DNA of 17,370 nt, taken from contig CACYBO010000165.1 of assembly GCA_902772685.1 (NCBI GenBank), positions 1 to 17,370 of the forward strand. The letters run 5' to 3'. Source of the DNA: an uncultured Eubacteriales bacterium (lineage in GTDB: Bacteria > Bacillota > Clostridia > Peptostreptococcales > Anaerovoracaceae). The notes below the pieces were generated by a model that was given only the letters and a program-made list of their open reading frames with translations, did not search any database and had not been told where the DNA came from. Every line of letters begins with the position of its first letter. Position 1 is the stretch's first letter. The translations under genes were made by a program, and so were the position numbers. Shown here in pieces: positions 15,128 through 17,370 of this stretch.

Positions 15128-15155
15128 AGGGGCGGAAAGGGTAAAGTGTTTAGAG

Positions 15156-15839
15156 ATGAAGGGTTTTTTAGAGTATTTCAAAGCGAACAGGGCAGTTCGC
15201 GATTTTCTTGACGAGTACAGTCCCCGGCTTAGGAGAATGGCAGTCATCTGTCTTTTGGGGTTTGTATTGTTCTTTGGGTTTTCTCTGATAAACGGTCAAA
15301 AAAATGAACCGGAGATGACTTCTTCTGATAAGAGCAGCTCCGGCGGCGTTTCCGTTGATGCAGAATTACCCATTGACGGAACGATATTTGTTGATATCGG
15401 CGGGGCGGTCAAAGCTCCTATGCTCGCGGAACTGCCGGACGGCAGCCGCATTGATGATGCGATCAAGGCGGCGGGAGGACTGAAAAAAGAAGCGGATATG
15501 ACAAATATCAACCGCGCGGAATTCCTGATAGACGGACAGAAGGTCTATATTCCATCTTACGCTCTTGATGAGGATGGAAATATCATCGATAACTCAAATG
15601 CGTCCGGAACAGATCCCGGTGCATCTGCGGAGATGGGTACGCAGGGCGGAAAGGTCAACATTAACACTGCCGATTCAGAGCAGCTGCAGACGCTGAATGG
15701 AATCGGCCCTGCGACAGCGCAGAAGATTATCGATTACAGGGAATCCAGCGGCAGGTTTTCATCGGTTGAGGACATCAAGAACGTCTCCGGAATCGGCGAT
15801 AAGACGTATGACAAACTCAAGGATTACATCACGATCTGA
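15156..15839 (+). CDS. comEA: ComEA-type DNA-binding competence protein
   Basis: Membrane-anchored receptor for double-stranded DNA during natural transformation. Its 227 residues show the full Gram-positive ComEA layout: a short cytoplasmic start, one membrane segment (about 28-46), a Ser-rich linker, an SLBB domain (about 76-133, 'TIFVDIGGAVKAPML' and 'GQKVYIP'), a Gly/Ser linker and tandem helix-hairpin-helix motifs at 165-227. The HhH part is 'VNINTADSEQLQTLNGIGPA' and 'VEDIKNVSGIG', with Gly182-Gly184 and Gly212-Gly214 turns. AAAGGG lies 14 nt upstream, a long spacing, with AGAG directly before the ATG; no other in-frame start exists before the terminator T-tract. comEC is not in the window. 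Presence of comEA alone does not prove the strain is transformable. Confidence 0.92.
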   Translation: MKGFLEYFKANRAVRDFLDEYSPRLRRMAVICLLGFVLFFGFSLINGQKNEPEMTSSDKSSSGGVSVDAELPIDGTIFVDIGGAVKAPMLAELPDGSRIDDAIKAAGGLKKEADMTNINRAEFLIDGQKVYIPSYALDEDGNIIDNSNASGTDPGASAEMGTQGGKVNINTADSEQLQTLNGIGPATAQKIIDYRESSGRFSSVEDIKNVSGIGDKTYDKLKDYITI

Positions 15840-15849
15840 AGGACCTGCA

Positions 15850-15879
15850 TTGCCTTTTTTTGCCGATGCATTATATAAT
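15850..15879 (+). promoter_or_regulatory. Promoter for the amidohydrolase gene
   Basis: TATAAT at 15874-15879 (perfect) with TTGCCT at 15850-15855 (4/6) and an 18-nt spacer. Expected start about 15886, giving a 45-nt leader. Confidence 0.6.
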
Positions 15880-15918
15880 ATAGCAGCACGACGAACGATA
15901 TATCTCACTGCAGATGAC

Positions 15919-15923
15919 GAGGA
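15919..15923 (+). promoter_or_regulatory. Ribosome binding site that fixes the amidohydrolase start
   Basis: GAGGA 7 nt before the ATG at 15931. The open frame reaches back to 15697, but that part overlaps comEA and has a composition unlike the enzyme family, so 15931 is the start. Confidence 0.8.
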
Positions 15924-15930
15924 ATGCGAA

Positions 15931-17229
15931 ATGATTATTAAAGACATCAAGTTACTCGACGAAGAGTATAAGATCAGGGACCGGATGAATGTAGTAATCG
16001 AGGACGGCAGGTTTTTGTCCATTACGAAAGGGATGCCTGATCCGGAAGGACGGGAGATTATCGACGGAAGCGGTAAGTTCATGATGCCGGCCTTCTACAA
16101 TACCCACTGCCATGTTCCGATGACACTGCTGCGGGGATACGGCGAAGGGCTTCCCCTTCAAAGGTGGCTCAATGAGAAGATATTTCCCTTTGAGGCCAAG
16201 TTCAGCGCACAGTATAAGTACTGGGGCGCAAAGCTTGGAGCGCTTGAACTGATGAAATCCGGGTGCGTATCCATTTCAGATATGTACTTTGATCTGGTTG
16301 AATACGGGAGAGCTCTGTATGAGGCCGGTATGAAAGCCAATCTCTGTAATGGACTTGTAACATTTGATGACAATGCGTCCTATTTTAAGGACAGATCCTA
16401 TCAGGATACTTTGAATCTGATGCAGTGGATCAAGGACAACAGCGCTGAAAATGACGGCCGGCTCAAGGCTGATGCTTCGGTTCATTCCGAATACGCCAAT
16501 AGGGAGAATTCTCTGAGAGAGGCTTTTGATTTCGCTGATGATGAGGGGCTGATCATCCAGGCGCATATTTCGGAGACCCGCTCGGAACACGAGGAATGCA
16601 AGGCCCGCCACGGAATGAGTCCAGTTGCATACTTTGAGAAACTCGGCGCGTTCCGGTCACCGGTCGTAGCCGCTCACTGCGTATGGCTGGATGAAGAGGA
16701 TGTTGAAACCATGGTCGGCGCGGGTGCGTTCATGTCACATAATCCATCTTCCAACCTGAAACTCGGAAGCGGCATTGCTCCTGTAAAGAAGTACTTCGAT
16801 CGGGGAATGAATGTAACGATTGGAACCGACGGGGCTTCCTCCAACAATAATCTGAACATGATGGAAGAACTGCATCTGGCAGCGCTTCTTTGCCGGGGAC
16901 AGTCTCTGGATGCGAATGCTATCCCTGCGGAAGACCTGATCAAAGCCGCCACAAGGGGCGGGGCTCTCGCACAGGGAAGAACGGACTGCGGACTGATCAA
17001 AGAGGGGTTCAGGGCGGATTTCATACTGTTCGATATGGAACAGGAACATCTGACACCGGACTACAGTACACTGGCCAATATACTCTTCTCCGCGCAGAGC
17101 AGCGATATATGCATGACTGTCTGTAACGGAGAGATCATCTACAAGGATGGGGAAGCTCTGTTTATAGATGAGGAAGAGACAATTGCAAAAGCATCAGAAA
17201 GCTTCAAGAAAGTGCTTGAATCCCTCTGA
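15931..17229 (+). CDS. Amidohydrolase, MTA/SAH (5'-deoxyadenosine) deaminase type
   Basis: A 432-residue zinc-dependent amidohydrolase of the MtaD/SsnA/Atz group, most like 5-methylthioadenosine/S-adenosylhomocysteine deaminase. The metal ligands are visible: HxH at His59/His61 ('NTHCHVPMTLLRGY'), His212 ('QAHISETRSEHEE'), His249 ('AAHCVW') and Asp300 ('IGTDGASSNNNLNM'). 'LPLQRWLNEKIFPFEAKF' is characteristic of this deaminase group. Such enzymes deaminate adenine nucleosides left by SAM reactions (MTA, SAH, 5'-deoxyadenosine), but exact substrate preference cannot be read from sequence, and guanine or other deaminases of the same fold remain possible. It has its own promoter; its 3' end forms a long hairpin overlapping the rpsT promoter. 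Confidence 0.88.
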   Translation: MIIKDIKLLDEEYKIRDRMNVVIEDGRFLSITKGMPDPEGREIIDGSGKFMMPAFYNTHCHVPMTLLRGYGEGLPLQRWLNEKIFPFEAKFSAQYKYWGAKLGALELMKSGCVSISDMYFDLVEYGRALYEAGMKANLCNGLVTFDDNASYFKDRSYQDTLNLMQWIKDNSAENDGRLKADASVHSEYANRENSLREAFDFADDEGLIIQAHISETRSEHEECKARHGMSPVAYFEKLGAFRSPVVAAHCVWLDEEDVETMVGAGAFMSHNPSSNLKLGSGIAPVKKYFDRGMNVTIGTDGASSNNNLNMMEELHLAALLCRGQSLDANAIPAEDLIKAATRGGALAQGRTDCGLIKEGFRADFILFDMEQEHLTPDYSTLANILFSAQSSDICMTVCNGEIIYKDGEALFIDEEETIAKASESFKKVLESL

Positions 17230-17232
17230 TGC
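17191..17232 (+). terminator. Long bipartite hairpin at the end of the amidohydrolase gene
   Basis: Outer perfect 8-bp stem GCATCAGA (17191-17198) with TCTGATGC (17225-17232), a 4x4 internal loop, then a perfect 6-bp inner stem TTCAAG (17203-17208) with CTTGAA (17215-17220) and a 6-nt loop. It spans the TGA stop at 17227-17229. There is no run of T's after it, only TTAGTATATAAT, so intrinsic termination would be weak. The -35 box of rpsT lies in the right arm. Confidence 0.5.
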
Positions 17233-17244
17233 TTAGTATATAAT
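17216..17244 (+). promoter_or_regulatory. rpsT promoter
   Basis: TTGAAT at 17216-17221 (4/6) and a perfect TATAAT at 17239-17244 with a 17-nt spacer. The -35 is inside the end of the amidohydrolase gene. Expected start near 17251, leaving a leader of about 60 nt. Confidence 0.7.
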
Positions 17245-17250
17245 GCTACT

Positions 17251-17312
17251 TGCGTGTTTAAGCGCAGCAATAGGGCTGTGCAGGCTGTAAATTAAGAAAG
17301 TGGGGTAATTTA
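17251..17312 (+). other. 5' leader of rpsT with small hairpins
   Basis: Small hairpins can be drawn: TGCGT with GCGCA around a 6-nt loop (one G-U pair), and CAGC with GCTG around AATAGG. A GGGGT ribosome binding site follows at 17302-17306. A regulatory role is a guess; S20 is known to limit its own synthesis in E. coli. Confidence 0.3.
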
Positions 17313-17370
17313 ATGGCTAATATTAAATCCGCAAAGAAAAGAATCCGTGTTATCGACAAGAAGACAGCAA
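17313..17370 (+). CDS. rpsT: 30S ribosomal protein bS20 (5' end only)
   Basis: S20 binds 16S rRNA early in 30S assembly. Only 19 codons are inside the window, reading 'MANIKSAKKRIRVIDKKTA', which is the highly typical S20 start. GGGGT lies 6 nt upstream of the ATG. The gene runs off the window's right edge. Confidence 0.93.
   Translation, partial: MANIKSAKKRIRVIDKKTA

Noticed and set aside
15840..15870. Possible terminator after comEA (seven T's at 15855-15861)
   Set aside because: No GC-rich stem precedes the T-run; the only pairing is TGCAT/ATGCA around it, which places the T's in the loop. The bases are better explained as part of the next promoter.
15697..15930. 78-codon upstream extension of the amidohydrolase frame
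   Set aside because: Most of it overlaps comEA in another frame, the residues (Arg/Ser-rich) do not fit the family, and a promoter plus a good ribosome binding site sit just before 15931.

Overview
The window looks like a chromosomal core region of a Bacillota bacterium, most likely a member of Clostridia. The reasons are the gene order ftsK/spoIIIE-rimO-pgsA-cinA-recA, strong GGAGG-type ribosome binding sites, a Gram-positive LexA operator (GAAC-N4-GTTC), a Firmicutes-type L21 leader and heavy use of AGA/AGG arginine codons. All recognised genes are on the + strand. I see no mobile elements, tRNA or rRNA genes, CRISPR arrays or phage genes. No gene-free stretch reaches 300 bases; the longest are 8055-8235 and 9349-9583, and both are filled with regulatory signals.

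Layout. (1) 2-1303: the 3' part of sbcC, ended by a hairpin terminator. (2) 1392-8054: from an extended -10 promoter, a tightly packed run of uppP (cell-wall lipid carrier recycling), ftsK/spoIIIE (DNA translocase), rimO (S12 methylthiolation), pgsA (phospholipid synthesis) and cinA (nucleotide clean-up). (3) 8084-9421: recA with its own promoters, two perfect LexA boxes and a strong terminator. (4) 9457-10446: the L21 leader RNA, rplU and rpmA, then a terminator. (5) 10485-15127: obgE, an HD-domain hydrolase gene, a TIGR03960-type B12-binding/radical SAM gene and its TIGR03936 (DUF2344) partner, with overlapping or near-abutting junctions, ended by a hairpin terminator. (6) comEA (DNA uptake), apparently driven by a promoter buried inside that terminator. 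(7) An amidohydrolase of the MTA/SAH deaminase type. (8) The first 19 codons of rpsT (S20) after its own promoter and leader.

How the parts fit. Most genes serve genome maintenance (sbcC, ftsK, recA, comEA, cinA) and ribosome production or modification (rimO, rplU, rpmA, obgE, rpsT). Two radical SAM enzymes lie in the same window as a deaminase family able to process SAM-derived nucleosides.

Most notable. L21 carries an unusual C-terminal Ala/Glu/Pro linker plus a small SAP/HeH-LEM-like helical module. L27 lacks the usual Firmicutes cleavable N-terminal extension, and the matching protease gene (ysxB/prp) is missing between rplU and rpmA. The comEA promoter is nested in a terminator loop. 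The TIGR03960 protein carries a second CX3CX2C cysteine cluster at its C-terminus. I did not find a wholly new multi-gene system; the best candidate for undescribed biology is the L21/L27 arrangement, followed by the HD/TIGR03960/TIGR03936 cluster of unknown function.
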